Part shown: piece by piece, positions 18,995 through 28,445 of the stretch | Layout: the number at the start of each line of letters is the position of its first letter | Numbering within the stretch: position 1 is the stretch's first letter | NCBI GenBank assembly: GCA_903895855.1 | Contig: CAITVN010000163.1 | Coordinates: 1-64,000 of the forward strand | DNA from: Oligoflexia bacterium | Lineage (GTDB): Bacteria > Bdellovibrionota > UBA1018 | Reading direction: 5' to 3' | DNA length: 64,000 bases | Position numbers and translations under genes: made by a program | The notes under the pieces: model-generated | Databases searched by the model: none | What the model was told of the DNA's origin: nothing | What the model saw: the letters and a program-made list of their open reading frames with translations, nothing else

Positions 18995-20232
18995 AAAATC
19001 GAGCGTTTCTCGCCGTTTTGATTTTCTTGGTGATTTTTTACTCCGGGGTGCTCATCAGCGCTACCTATCACCAAGGGGCAGACTTTGAGGTTTATTGGCG
19101 AGCGGGTAAAAGTTTGCTCGAGGACACTCCGTTGTACGACCCCTCACGCGCAGGGGGTATGGTATTGAAATATCCGCCTTGGATCGCGAGCGGGTTTATC
19201 CTGATTTCGCTGTTCTCTTTGCCGATTGCGAAATGTCTGTGGGGCCTGATTCAGGTGCTTTCTCTGGGGTCACTGGTTCTTCAGTTAAAACGGTCGAGCA
19301 TAAAGCAACCTTGGTGGGTTTTTATTTTGCTGGTATTTTCTTACTGGGGCCTCTGGATTGTTCATTTCTTAGATGGCCAAGTCACGTTGGTCGCTACGGC
19401 AATTGCGATGAGGCTGTTTGAACCCCGTTTGTTTACTGAATCACTTGATTTTTCGCCAATGAATCGAAAGCGGGCGTTCACTTCGGCCATTCGGTTTTCA
19501 TTTTTAGTTGCGGTCTTGAGTGTGAAGGTTCTGACGATTCTTCCGGTGGGGGTTCTTTTCTTTTCGGTCGGTCTTTCTCAAGGGGCTAGTCAGTTCAAGC
19601 GTGACGCTAAGAAGTGGCTATTCTATGGCATTTCATCGGGGGTGTTGCTTGCGGTACTTTCGATTCCAGCTTGGCGATCTCATGGCTATTTGAGTCTCGA
19701 TCAGTTTTTTGAGGTGTGGCTAAAAACCTCTCAATCAGGCGGACAACTGCTCGCGCCCGCTCAGGTTCGCGGCAGGCTCAATCCCTCGGTGCCTTCATTA
19801 ATTCTTCAGGCTCTTAGCATTCCCGCTTCACTTCAAATTTATGACAAGTGGCTATCGGTGGTGTCTGCGGTGGTGGCCTCGGCGGTTTGGCTTCGGGTTT
19901 CACTTCGGCTTTCGATAGAAAATCGTTTTATCGGGGCCCTGGCTATTGTTCCGATGATTCACCCTCTTCCGTTTTGGCACACTTATGTCATGACGTTCCC
20001 GCTTTTTGGGGTGCTTGTGCTGCACGCGTTGTCGAGTGAGTTCGTGCGGCTTCGAAAATGGCTGTTTTTTTCTTGGTTCTTGATGATTCCGGCGACCGAA
20101 AAGGTTTTTGGGCGCGCGGGGTTGTTTATCGAAACTCTGGGCCCTAAGGTCTGGGCAACCTTTATTTTCTTAATTCTTGCGGCTATCTATTTGCGAAAAG
20201 ATGACGAAAGTGGCAGGATAGCACCCCTATGA
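18991..20232 (+). CDS. GT87 / DUF2029 family polyprenol-phosphate-dependent glycosyltransferase
   Basis: 413 residues from GTG 18991 (4-bp overlap). About 9-10 membrane segments. The first periplasmic loop HQGADFEVYWRAGKSLLED, followed by PLYDP and YPPW, is the hallmark of DUF2029 (PF09594). Actinobacterial members are mannosyltransferases that use polyprenyl-phosphomannose. It would add a sugar on the outer face of the inner membrane. Position in the operon fits a late step of glycan building. The exact sugar is inferred only from family and gmd context. Confidence 0.82.
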   Translation: MKNRAFLAVLIFLVIFYSGVLISATYHQGADFEVYWRAGKSLLEDTPLYDPSRAGGMVLKYPPWIASGFILISLFSLPIAKCLWGLIQVLSLGSLVLQLKRSSIKQPWWVFILLVFSYWGLWIVHFLDGQVTLVATAIAMRLFEPRLFTESLDFSPMNRKRAFTSAIRFSFLVAVLSVKVLTILPVGVLFFSVGLSQGASQFKRDAKKWLFYGISSGVLLAVLSIPAWRSHGYLSLDQFFEVWLKTSQSGGQLLAPAQVRGRLNPSVPSLILQALSIPASLQIYDKWLSVVSAVVASAVWLRVSLRLSIENRFIGALAIVPMIHPLPFWHTYVMTFPLFGVLVLHALSSEFVRLRKWLFFSWFLMIPATEKVFGRAGLFIETLGPKVWATFIFLILAAIYLRKDDESGRIAPL

Positions 20233-20717
20233 CTATTAAAAATGGAATGGTAGTGACTCTTGCTTATACATTAACCGACGCAGAGGGCGATGTGATCGAT
20301 AAGGCTGATGCTGCCGATCCGTTTGTTTATATGCATGGTGCCCATCAGATTGTTCCTGGCCTAGAGAGCCAGCTTGAAGGTTTGAAAGTGGGCGCTAAGA
20401 AAAAAGTAACCGTGGGAGCTTCTGAGGGATACGGCGAAGTTGACCCCGAGCTTCAGATGCACGTGAAACGCACTCAGTTTCCGGCAGAAATGGAACTAGA
20501 AGTCGGAATGCAATTTGAAGCTTCAGGCGCAGATGGCACCGATGTGCTTTTCACTGTTCTAGAACTTGTTGGCGACCAGGTTAAGATTGATGGCAATCAC
20601 CCGTTGGCGGGAGAGATTCTTCATTTTGACGTTGAGGTGGTGTCGGTGAGAGAAGCGACTGCTGAAGAAGAACAGCATGGCCATGCGCACGGACCCGATG
20701 GTCATCATCATCACTAA
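20229..20717 (+). CDS. slyD: FKBP-type peptidyl-prolyl isomerase, SlyD-like
   Basis: 162 residues. The N-terminal FKBP half includes DPFVYMHGAHQIVPGLESQL and GYGEVDPEL, which are typical of SlyD, with the insert-in-flap domain at about 70-120. The tail HGHAHGPDGHHHH is a histidine-rich metal-binding (Ni) extension. It acts as a cytoplasmic prolyl isomerase and chaperone. The start ATG overlaps the GT87 stop (ATGA), so it is co-transcribed with the glycan genes; this link is probably operon hitch-hiking. No clear terminator follows on this strand. Confidence 0.95.
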   Translation: MTIKNGMVVTLAYTLTDAEGDVIDKADAADPFVYMHGAHQIVPGLESQLEGLKVGAKKKVTVGASEGYGEVDPELQMHVKRTQFPAEMELEVGMQFEASGADGTDVLFTVLELVGDQVKIDGNHPLAGEILHFDVEVVSVREATAEEEQHGHAHGPDGHHHH

Positions 20718-20746
20718 ATAGAAAAAAAATAATTAGAAAGATAAAT

Positions 20747-20781
20747 AAAAAAAACACCCAACGCTGGTGAGTTGTTGGGTG
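20747..20781 (-). terminator. intrinsic terminator of the metalloprotease gene
   Basis: On the minus strand an 8-bp stem (CACCCAAC / GTTGGGTG, 11-nt loop, 20781-20755) is followed by eight T residues (20754-20747), 13 bp after the gene's stop. Confidence 0.85.
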
Positions 20782-20793
20782 CGATTGATTTAA

Positions 20794-21513
20794 CTAAAAT
20801 CCTTGGGCAATTAGGGCGTGAGCTAACTCAGCCACCATTTCTCCGACTGCATAAGGTACTGAGTACGGAAATGTCTGAACGTGTTGGTAGCCCATGAGGT
20901 GGGTCCACTCGTGAGACAGGTGACCTGCTAGGTCGGCCTCATCGTATCCGTTGACGTACTTGGTATTTGAGTTAATCCAGGTGTCGCCAAAATAGGTGTA
21001 GCCTACGACTTTAGTGAAGCGCTTGTAGTACAGCCGGTGATTGAAATCGGCTGTGTAGTCGATCCCATTTTGTGTACCGCCTTCGTTTGTTTCGCGAATG
21101 CTGTCATAAATTTGTTCATTGGTTTGCCCGCGGTTGTCAGAAAATTGCTGCTTGTTCTTGTAAGTGAAAGCGTCAATTTTATCATGCAGCGCCTTTGAAT
21201 TTAAGACGACTTCCATCAGTCGAATGGCTTTTTCGAGTTTTGCTTGCATGGCGGGTGTGTAGTTTTTGGTTTGGCCCGGCCTGACCGTCAGAAATGGAAG
21301 GCTCGTGTCTGCCGAAAAATCAAATGACGGGCTAGGCGTGCTGGTGGCGGTACGGCTTGCTGTTGCGACTGCAAATTGCTGTTCTTGAATATCGCTTTCG
21401 GTTGAGTGCGAACAGGGAAAATCACCCAAATGTGCGGCGCTGGCAACCGGGGGTGGGGCATAAATAAATACCGTAGCGATAGCAAAAAGGACGGGGTTGA
21501 TTTGAGTTTTCAT
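20794..21513 (-). CDS. secreted zinc metalloprotease, metzincin-type HExxHxxGxxH
   Basis: 239 residues from ATG 21513, chosen because AGGAGG lies 4 bp upstream. A signal peptide covers about residues 1-26 (ends ASA). The zinc motif HEWTHLMGYQH is at 201-211 (His201, Glu202, His205, His211), and a Met follows in YAVGEMVAEL, which could be the Met-turn. The protein is small and ends 28 residues after the motif, shorter than most metzincins. It would act in the periplasm or outside. It is transcribed alone and ends in a good terminator. The family within the clan is not recognised; substrate unknown. Confidence 0.75.
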   Translation of the reverse strand: MKTQINPVLFAIATVFIYAPPPVASAAHLGDFPCSHSTESDIQEQQFAVATASRTATSTPSPSFDFSADTSLPFLTVRPGQTKNYTPAMQAKLEKAIRLMEVVLNSKALHDKIDAFTYKNKQQFSDNRGQTNEQIYDSIRETNEGGTQNGIDYTADFNHRLYYKRFTKVVGYTYFGDTWINSNTKYVNGYDEADLAGHLSHEWTHLMGYQHVQTFPYSVPYAVGEMVAELAHALIAQGF

Positions 21514-21832
21514 CGTTCCTCCTAGAGAACTAGACCCAGTCAAAAGGCTCCGGAATTGGACCTTTATTTTTCGGCTTTAGAAAATTAAAACCTTTCGGTT
21601 GCCGCTACCAGACTGCGTCTTGAAGAACTGATCGGTGAGGGTGATGATTAAATTCAGTGAAAAAGTGAAGAGCTGGGTAAATAGTGCCCGTGTAATATTA
21701 CCTAGTATTCTCAGATAGAATGTGGTGGTCAAGAAGCTGACGGTTTTGATTTGTGGGTGGTTGCGCGGTGCGTAATTTAAGTGGACTTGGCCTACTGGGG
21801 GCTAATCAGAACTTGGGTTGCTAGAAAAGAAA
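21514..21832. other. intergenic region without recognisable gene
   Basis: About 320 bp between the two minus-strand genes. A 24-codon ORF after GAGG at 21644 is not convincing. No repeat, RNA or palindrome of note was seen. Promoter elements of the metalloprotease must lie at its left end but no good -35/-10 pair stands out. Confidence 0.5.
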
Positions 21833-21867
21833 AAGGCAGCCGAAGTGAGTGTCACCCGGGCTGCCTT
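21833..21867 (-). terminator. intrinsic terminator of the TolC-like gene
   Basis: Perfect 9-bp stem AAGGCAGCC / GGCTGCCTT with a 17-nt loop, followed on the minus strand by a T-rich run. It lies 38 bp after the stop of the minus-strand TolC-like gene. The plus strand also has TTTT shortly after, so weak bidirectional action is possible. Confidence 0.8.
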
Positions 21868-21905
21868 AAATTTTAATCATTGAGTAGCTACTGACGAAGT
21901 GAAAA

Positions 21906-23294
21906 CTAGAAAGCTGTGCAGCCTTCGATCTTTTCAAACTGATCAGTGACCATCACACGGTGAAGAATCACTCTCAGTAAATTGAGCTGATTCTTTGCGC
22001 GAAGTAGCTCGACTTCAGACTGACGTTGAAGTGAGCGGGTTTCGAGTACTGAGAAAATAGACTCGGTGCCGAGTTGGTATCCGGCCCATTTCGCTTTGAA
22101 TACTTCAACGCTGTCGTTGAACGCTGAGTTGGCGAGAACAATTCTGAACTCAGCTTCGTGTAGCTGATTGAGGGCAGACTCGATGGTTTCGCTGAGTTCA
22201 GCTTTCACTTCTTTTTGCCGAAGTTGTTGTTCGTAAATATTGTGATTAGTCAGGCTAATGCTCGGAAAATAGTCAAAACCAAGGCTAAATCCGGCGCTCA
22301 TGTGTAGGTTGTTAAACGCCATACTGGTTGGATTGGCCTGGCTGGTGGCAAGTGAACTTGAAGACATGAAGCCGAATACTTTTTTCCAACGTTCAACGCG
22401 AGAAGACTTCTCTAGCCAATACATTTGGTCGAGTTCGAGAGATTTTTCAATTGCCTGTGGCACGGCTTCAGCAACCGAAAGTGATTCGGCGGTTGAAGGG
22501 GCAATGTTGGCTGGCTCGAATGTGAATTGGGTTTCAGGGCTCTCAACTAAGGTGTGGCGTAATGTGGCCACTTCGTCGAAAAGTAGGTCGTTGACCTTGC
22601 TCTCGGTGATTTCGGCTAAGGCTCTTTGAGCGCGTGCTCGCTTAAAATCAACTTCGGGTGCGGCACCCACAATCATTTGAGATTCAACTGTTTGCTCAAT
22701 TTGGCGCAAAGTTTCAGTCTCATTGTGTAGAGAAGCCTTCAGGTCTCGGTCGCTCATTAAGGTGAAATACAAAGAGAGGGCTGAAGCGTAGGTGTTGAGT
22801 TGCATCAAGCGAAACGAAAGTTTCTCGGCCTGTCTTAAGTATTTAGCTTCAAAGAAATCAAACCAACGCGAGGGTACCAAGAATGGCACTAAGAACTCGA
22901 TGTTGGCAACTGCGAAGGTAGGATTACCCGCCGTGAGTAGTAGCGTGCCTAAGTTGAGTGATGGAAACAATCGGCCCCGCGCAATTCCGACTTGATCTTT
23001 GGCGATATGAACGCGGTTAGCGGCAATGAGAATTGACAGGTTATCATTAATGACGAGTTTGCGAAGTGAATCGGGGTTGAGTGAAATATTCAAAGGAGCT
23101 GCGCTCGCATTAGGGGTGGGCTCTTCGTAGTTCGTAGGATCGCAAGCGTCGCCTGGGCCTGAAGCTGCGCGGCGCTTGCCCATGGCAAAGCTTGAAGTCT
23201 CAGTCGCCAATTGAAAGCTCATCGCCAAGAAGAGTAATGTCAGTGTTGATTGAATAGTTGATCGGGCACGAAAACAATTAAGTGTAACATTCAT
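21906..23294 (-). CDS. TolC-like outer membrane efflux protein
   Basis: About 462 residues from ATG 23294 (AGAGG 11 bp upstream); an extended frame to 23363 is less likely. A signal peptide (hydrophobic LTLLFLAM, cleavage near SSFA) precedes a Pro-rich linker and the helical OEP repeats, with LFPSLNLGTLLLT and later FSLGFDYFPSISLTNHNIYE as the strand-like parts. It is divergent from the MarR-RND operon that already contains a fused TolC-like domain, so the locus encodes two outer-membrane factors. Whether this one pairs with the fused permease is unknown. Confidence 0.8.
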   Translation of the reverse strand: MNVTLNCFRARSTIQSTLTLLFLAMSFQLATETSSFAMGKRRAASGPGDACDPTNYEEPTPNASAAPLNISLNPDSLRKLVINDNLSILIAANRVHIAKDQVGIARGRLFPSLNLGTLLLTAGNPTFAVANIEFLVPFLVPSRWFDFFEAKYLRQAEKLSFRLMQLNTYASALSLYFTLMSDRDLKASLHNETETLRQIEQTVESQMIVGAAPEVDFKRARAQRALAEITESKVNDLLFDEVATLRHTLVESPETQFTFEPANIAPSTAESLSVAEAVPQAIEKSLELDQMYWLEKSSRVERWKKVFGFMSSSSLATSQANPTSMAFNNLHMSAGFSLGFDYFPSISLTNHNIYEQQLRQKEVKAELSETIESALNQLHEAEFRIVLANSAFNDSVEVFKAKWAGYQLGTESIFSVLETRSLQRQSEVELLRAKNQLNLLRVILHRVMVTDQFEKIEGCTAF

Positions 23295-23424
23295 GTGTAA
23301 AAAACCTCTAGATTGATTGTTGATGCTGCCTTTATAGAAAAAAAAAGAATAGATCAAGTGCAATCATTGCTGATGTTAACTATTGCCAACGTTACCCATT
23401 GTGGTTTAATTGTTCAAATCAATC

Positions 23425-23976
23425 ATGTTAGAAATTCAAGCGCGCCCTCAAATAAGTGACCGTAGACTGCAGACCTTGAGTCAAAATGCCAAAGAGGTAT
23501 CTTCAACCGAAATTGTTGAAAAATGCCTAAAAACGGTGTTCGGAATGGGAAAATTGCTCAGAGAAACTCTCGGTTCTGAATCTGATTTTGGACTCACCAT
23601 TTTGCAGTACCGTATATTGAAAACCTTGCGGGTTCAGAGACTCAGTAATCGAAATTTGGCTGAATTAGTTGGATGCAGTGCGCCGGGAATGTCACGACTC
23701 GTAGCGTCACTTGTGAAAAGAAAACTGGTTAGTCAAGAGCGTTCAAGTGAAGATAGGCGACTTGTTTACTTGGCCTTAACCAAATCGGGTAGAGCCAAGT
23801 TCGATCAGAGTGAGAAAGCCATTTACTCAGTCTTGGCTAAAAATCTTGACCAGCTTGAGAGTCGTTCGAAGCACGTTCTGTCGCTAGGGCTTTCTGTGAT
23901 TAATGAGCAGTTCGAATTTTCTAAAATCAGCAACTTTGAAGTGAAAACAAAAAAATTAGATAAGGACACGGCATGA
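23425..23976 (+). CDS. MarR-family transcriptional regulator
   Basis: About 183 residues from ATG 23425 (TTG 23410 in frame is possible). The winged helix is clear: LTILQYRILKTLRVQ, LAELVGCSAPGMSRLVASLV as recognition helix, and SSEDRRLVYLALTKSG as the wing with its DRR-like motif. MarR proteins bind as dimers to palindromes near their own promoters. The 130-bp gap to the divergent TolC-like gene holds only short imperfect repeats, so no operator is named. ATGA overlap couples it to the fused RND gene it probably controls. Confidence 0.9.
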   Translation: MLEIQARPQISDRRLQTLSQNAKEVSSTEIVEKCLKTVFGMGKLLRETLGSESDFGLTILQYRILKTLRVQRLSNRNLAELVGCSAPGMSRLVASLVKRKLVSQERSSEDRRLVYLALTKSGRAKFDQSEKAIYSVLAKNLDQLESRSKHVLSLGLSVINEQFEFSKISNFEVKTKKLDKDTA

Positions 23977-26900
23977 ATCTGTCGGCATTTTCAATTCGTA
24001 ACCCGGTTTTTGCTTGGATGCTCATGATTGGGTTAATTTTCTTTGGCGCGCTTTCGTTCAAGCGAATGGGCGTGAGTCAGTTGCCCGATGTTGATTTTCC
24101 GGTGGTGACGGTGAGCTTGAGCTATGAGGGTGCCGCTCCTGAGGTCATGGAAACCGATGTCGTCGATGTGGTTGAAGATGCTGTCATGGCAGTGCAAGGG
24201 ATTCGATCGGTAACTTCAACTTCAAAGTACGGCTCTGCCAATGTTTCTATTGAGTTTGAGCTCAATCGTGAAATTGACGTGGTGATGCAAGAGGTGCAAA
24301 CCAAGTTGGTGCAAGCCCAACGAAGTTTGCCGAAAGAGTTAGATCCGCCAGTGATTTCGAAAACCAATCCTGAAGACCAGCCGATTTTGTGGTTGGCTTA
24401 CACGAGCACTAAGCACTCTCAACTTGAGATGATGCGATTTGTTCGAGACCAGTTGAAGGCGAAGCTCACCACGGTTTCAGGCGTGGGCGAGGTCATGCTC
24501 GGTGGTTACATTGAACCTAATCTGCGAATTTGGGTCGCGAACGATAAATTGAAGCACTATGAACTGACTGTCGGTGATATTTTGGCTACCGTCGCATCTG
24601 AGCACGTTGAACTTCCAGCTGGTCAAATCGATACCCCCAAAACCCAGTTTGATGTCAGAGCGATGGGTGAAGCCAAAACAGTTGCCGAATTTGAAAACCT
24701 ATTAGTGAGTCAACGAGGAGGAAGGCCTAATTTTAACAAGCTTCGCATGAAGAGCGTTTGTCGAGTTGAAGAGGGATTAGACGAAATTAGGCGTTTGTCT
24801 CGCTTTGTTGGTGTGCCCGCTATCGGAATTGGAATCAAAAAGCAGCGAGGCTCTAATGCGGTCATGGTAGCCAAAGAAGTGAAAAAGCGAATGGCTGAAA
24901 TTCAGAAAACGTTGCCAGAGGGAGCTCAACTTCAACTGAATTTTGATACCACCGAATTTATCGAGCAATCGGTTGAGGCGCTCAACCTTGCTCTGGGTAT
25001 GGCCGCGCTGTTGACGGCTTTTGTGTGCTGGCTATTTTTGGGTTCTTGGTCGTCAACGTTTAATGTCTTGATGTCAATTCCGACTTCGATTGTGGGCGCC
25101 TTTATTTTGCTCAATATTTTTGGCTTTACCTTGAATACGTTTACCTTGCTCGGTTTATCTTTAGCGGTAGGAATCGTCGTTGACGATGCCATTATGGTAC
25201 TCGAAAATATCGTGCGCCATCGAGAGCACGGTTCTTCGCGTATGAAGGCCTCACTCGATGGCTCAAAAGAAATTTCTTCAGCGGCGGTCGCAGCAACGAT
25301 TGCGATTGTCGCGATCTTTGTTCCGGTTGTTTTTATGCGCGGGGTAATTGGTAAATTTTTCTATCAGTTCGGTATCACCATGACGGTGACGGTTTTATTG
25401 TCATTAGTCGAGGCGCTCACCCTCACTCCCATGCGCTGTTCAAAATTTGTTGAGGCGGCTCACCGAACCTCATGGCTTGGTCGCTTTGTTGAAAATTCAT
25501 TCAAAAAATCTGAATCACTGTACGCAAAGACCCTCGTCTGGGTGCTGAATCACCGTTTGACAGTGGTGGCAATTGCCCTCATCTTTTTCGCCGGTTCGCT
25601 GGCGACGCTACCGAAAATAAATAAAGAGTTTGTGCCTGCACAAGATCAGGGCCGTTTTTTAGTGCGTATTCAAACTCAGGTGGGATCGTCTCTTTCTTTT
25701 ACCGATACCAAGGCTAAGCAAATCGAAGAAGTGTTGGCAAAGCGGCCTGAAGTTGATCGCTATTACACGGCGCTGGGTGGATTTGGTGGCGGGGGCGGAG
25801 ATGCCAATACGGCCATGTTTTTTGTCAGTATGAAAGACAAAGGACATCGAGGCATCGATGCCAAATTGAAGCATGAACCTAGCCAAGTTGAATTCATGGA
25901 TAGTTTGAGACTTGAGCTCAAAGCGGTCAAAGAAACCAAAGTAGTTTTGCAGGATTTGTCGATGCGCGGGTTTACTTCGTCTCGGGGATTTCCGGTTGAG
26001 TTTTCAATTCGCGGTGCCGACTGGGAAAAACTGTCATCGCTTTCGGCAGAAATGTCGAAGAAACTTGAAGCCACGGGCCTCATGACTGAGATCGATACCG
26101 ATTTCAAACTAGGCAAGCCCGAGATTTGGGTCATTCCTAATCGTGAACGGGCAGCCGAGATGGGTGTGAGTGTTCTGCAAATTTCGCAAACCATTCAGAC
26201 AATGATTGGTGGGGTCCGTGTTGGTAAGTACGCGATGGGCGGGCATCGGTACGACATTCGAGTGAAGCTTGAAAACGAAGTGACCGATCAAATGTCGATG
26301 ATCAAGAGCTTATTTGTGCGAAACAATCGCGGCGAGCTTGTGCGCTTGTCTGATGTGGTTACTATTGAACAAAAGAAAAGTTTACAGCAAATCATTCGTT
26401 ACGATCGTGAACGCGCAGTGACCGTGTTTGCGAATATGAAGGCCGGAAAGTCTCAAGCTGAGGCATTGGCTCAGGTTGAAAAAATCGGAAAAGAAACGCT
26501 CCCAGAGGGATACCGCGTGGTCATGAGCGGCAGTGCTCAGACTTTCAAAGAATCGTTTAGTGATCTGGGGTTTGCTTTGATTATCGGCATTGTGGTTGCG
26601 TACATGGTTCTTGCTTCTCAGTTTAATAGCTTCTTAGACCCTGTGACCGTGTTGCTAGCTTTACCTTTTAGTTTATCGGGGGCCTTCATTGCGCTTTTGA
26701 TTACTTCAGTATCGCTGAATATCTATAGTTTCATCGGTCTGATTCTTTTGATGGGTATCGTGAAGAAGAATTCGATTTTGTTGGTTGAATTTACAAATCA
26801 AGTGCGTCGGCGCGGAAACCTGACTGTGAAGCAGGCCCTTATTGAGGCTTGTCCTGTGAGGTTGCGCCCGATTTTAATGACCTCAATCGCAACCGTGGCG

Positions 26901-28445
26901 GCGGCGATTCCCGAAGCCGTGTCGCTGGGTGCCGGGCAAGAAACCCGAATACCCATGGCCGTGACCGTGATTGGTGGAGTTTGCGTTTCGACCTTTCTCA
27001 CTCTTTTGGTAATTCCGGCCGTGTACAGTCTGCTATCGCGGTTTAGACGATTTGAAGTTCATGAGCTTGAAGCGCCTGTCAGCAAGCCTGGTGCTGAACT
27101 GGTCGCTGAGGTGGTGCTGATCGTGGTTGGTCTTGGACTCGCTGGTTTAACTGGCGTCGCAGGGTTCTCGGTTGTGGGGGCCTCGAGCGCTCAAGCTCAA
27201 ACGATGGAACTTCACGATGTTGTGAAACTTTCAGTCAGCTCAAGTAAGGACTTGAGACTTTTGGTTGAGAGACAGTCCGAAATTGACACGATTCGAGACC
27301 AGGCGAAAGCAGTTTTGTATCCGAAATTGACCGGCGGGTTAACAGCGACGCATCGAAAAGAAGCGGCAAATTCTGCGAGTGCGCTATTTGGTGGCGACCC
27401 CTACAACCGTTATGTGTTGAGTGTGAACGGTGAGCAGCCGCTTTATCGCAAGGGGTCATTGACAGCGCTGCAGATCTCAGATTCAGATCGTGAAAAAATC
27501 AATTACGACATTGCGGTTCAGAAAAGAAATTTAGCGCTTTCGTCAATCGAGCATTTTTACGCCATATTGTTAGGTCAGCGCCGAATTGAAGTACTGCTCG
27601 AACAAGAAAAGGTTTTGAAAGAAAGTTTGACCACGGCCGAGCGTCGCGCCTCCATCGGTCGGGCCCAAAAGCTCGATGTTTTGCAGGTAAAAACCCAGAT
27701 TGCCCTCTTGGCGCCAAAGTTAGAAAAAGCGAAAGGCGACCTCACAACCGCAGTGGGTGTGCTGGCTTATGATTTGGGGCTCGCGAACGAACTCAAACTT
27801 GAAGTGGCGGGTAGTTTGACGCCGTTGCCAGATCGAGAGATCAATTCGTTGTTAGAAGTCAAGAATCAGAGCTTACCCGAACTCAAGCAGTTTGAAGAAC
27901 TCGAGCGTGGCATTGATCTTCGTGAAACGAGTTTGATGGGAAAACACTGGCCGGAGTTAAAGGCTACGGGGCTTTGGGGTAAAAATTCTTTTACTAAAGC
28001 TGATCTATTTAAAGACTACACCACGCAGTGGGAGGTCGCCTTGAATCTCTCAGTGCCCATCTTTACAGGACTTTCATCGAAGTATGAAGCTGACAGTTAC
28101 TCGAGTCAGCGCCGACAGCTTGACTTGAACCGCGCTAAGATTTTAGATCAGTTGTCGCTAGCCGAGATCAAACAACGTCAGATGCTTGAAGTACTTCGTG
28201 GTACTTTGCGGGAGGCTGAGGCCGCACTCGTCATCGCTCGTGAAACACTGAGTGAGGCTAAGAAGAGCTATAATCTTTCGATCATTGATTACTTACAATA
28301 CCTTTCTATTCAGCAGTCATATTGGGATGCCCTTTGGAGTGTTGAGCAAAATCGCGGAGACCTTTTAGTTTGTCTTTCTAAAGTAGTCGCGGCGATGGGT
28401 GTTGATCTTGATTTATTTGTTAAGAAAGTGAGTCCAACGTCATGA
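23973..28445 (+). CDS. RND efflux permease fused to a TolC-like outer membrane factor
   Basis: 1490 residues in one open frame. Residues 1-1025 are a complete HAE1-type RND permease with Asp404-Asp405 (VVDDAIMVLEN) and Lys932 (VKKNSILLVEF). Residues 1039-1076 are a hydrophobic linker ending in SSAQAQ, which looks like a signal peptide with an AxA cleavage site. Residues 1078-1490 are a TolC/OEP domain (MELHDVVKLSVSSSKDLRLL, long helices, SVPIFTG strand). The RND C-terminus should be cytoplasmic, so the linker would act as a 13th membrane segment that exports the TolC part. Cleavage there would release two mature proteins. RND-TolC fusions are known in some CusA/CzcA relatives, from memory. 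No adaptor gene is present. It is coupled to MarR (ATGA) and to the next gene (ATGA). Confidence 0.92.
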   Translation: MNLSAFSIRNPVFAWMLMIGLIFFGALSFKRMGVSQLPDVDFPVVTVSLSYEGAAPEVMETDVVDVVEDAVMAVQGIRSVTSTSKYGSANVSIEFELNREIDVVMQEVQTKLVQAQRSLPKELDPPVISKTNPEDQPILWLAYTSTKHSQLEMMRFVRDQLKAKLTTVSGVGEVMLGGYIEPNLRIWVANDKLKHYELTVGDILATVASEHVELPAGQIDTPKTQFDVRAMGEAKTVAEFENLLVSQRGGRPNFNKLRMKSVCRVEEGLDEIRRLSRFVGVPAIGIGIKKQRGSNAVMVAKEVKKRMAEIQKTLPEGAQLQLNFDTTEFIEQSVEALNLALGMAALLTAFVCWLFLGSWSSTFNVLMSIPTSIVGAFILLNIFGFTLNTFTLLGLSLAVGIVVDDAIMVLENIVRHREHGSSRMKASLDGSKEISSAAVAATIAIVAIFVPVVFMRGVIGKFFYQFGITMTVTVLLSLVEALTLTPMRCSKFVEAAHRTSWLGRFVENSFKKSESLYAKTLVWVLNHRLTVVAIALIFFAGSLATLPKINKEFVPAQDQGRFLVRIQTQVGSSLSFTDTKAKQIEEVLAKRPEVDRYYTALGGFGGGGGDANTAMFFVSMKDKGHRGIDAKLKHEPSQVEFMDSLRLELKAVKETKVVLQDLSMRGFTSSRGFPVEFSIRGADWEKLSSLSAEMSKKLEATGLMTEIDTDFKLGKPEIWVIPNRERAAEMGVSVLQISQTIQTMIGGVRVGKYAMGGHRYDIRVKLENEVTDQMSMIKSLFVRNNRGELVRLSDVVTIEQKKSLQQIIRYDRERAVTVFANMKAGKSQAEALAQVEKIGKETLPEGYRVVMSGSAQTFKESFSDLGFALIIGIVVAYMVLASQFNSFLDPVTVLLALPFSLSGAFIALLITSVSLNIYSFIGLILLMGIVKKNSILLVEFTNQVRRRGNLTVKQALIEACPVRLRPILMTSIATVAAAIPEAVSLGAGQETRIPMAVTVIGGVCVSTFLTLLVIPAVYSLLSRFRRFEVHELEAPVSKPGAELVAEVVLIVVGLGLAGLTGVAGFSVVGASSAQAQTMELHDVVKLSVSSSKDLRLLVERQSEIDTIRDQAKAVLYPKLTGGLTATHRKEAANSASALFGGDPYNRYVLSVNGEQPLYRKGSLTALQISDSDREKINYDIAVQKRNLALSSIEHFYAILLGQRRIEVLLEQEKVLKESLTTAERRASIGRAQKLDVLQVKTQIALLAPKLEKAKGDLTTAVGVLAYDLGLANELKLEVAGSLTPLPDREINSLLEVKNQSLPELKQFEELERGIDLRETSLMGKHWPELKATGLWGKNSFTKADLFKDYTTQWEVALNLSVPIFTGLSSKYEADSYSSQRRQLDLNRAKILDQLSLAEIKQRQMLEVLRGTLREAEAALVIARETLSEAKKSYNLSIIDYLQYLSIQQSYWDALWSVEQNRGDLLVCLSKVVAAMGVDLDLFVKKVSPTS

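Noticed and set aside
21644-21718. 24-codon ORF preceded by GAGG in the 21.5-21.9 kb gap
   Set aside because: The ribosome site is too close and the peptide has no signature; chance is likely.
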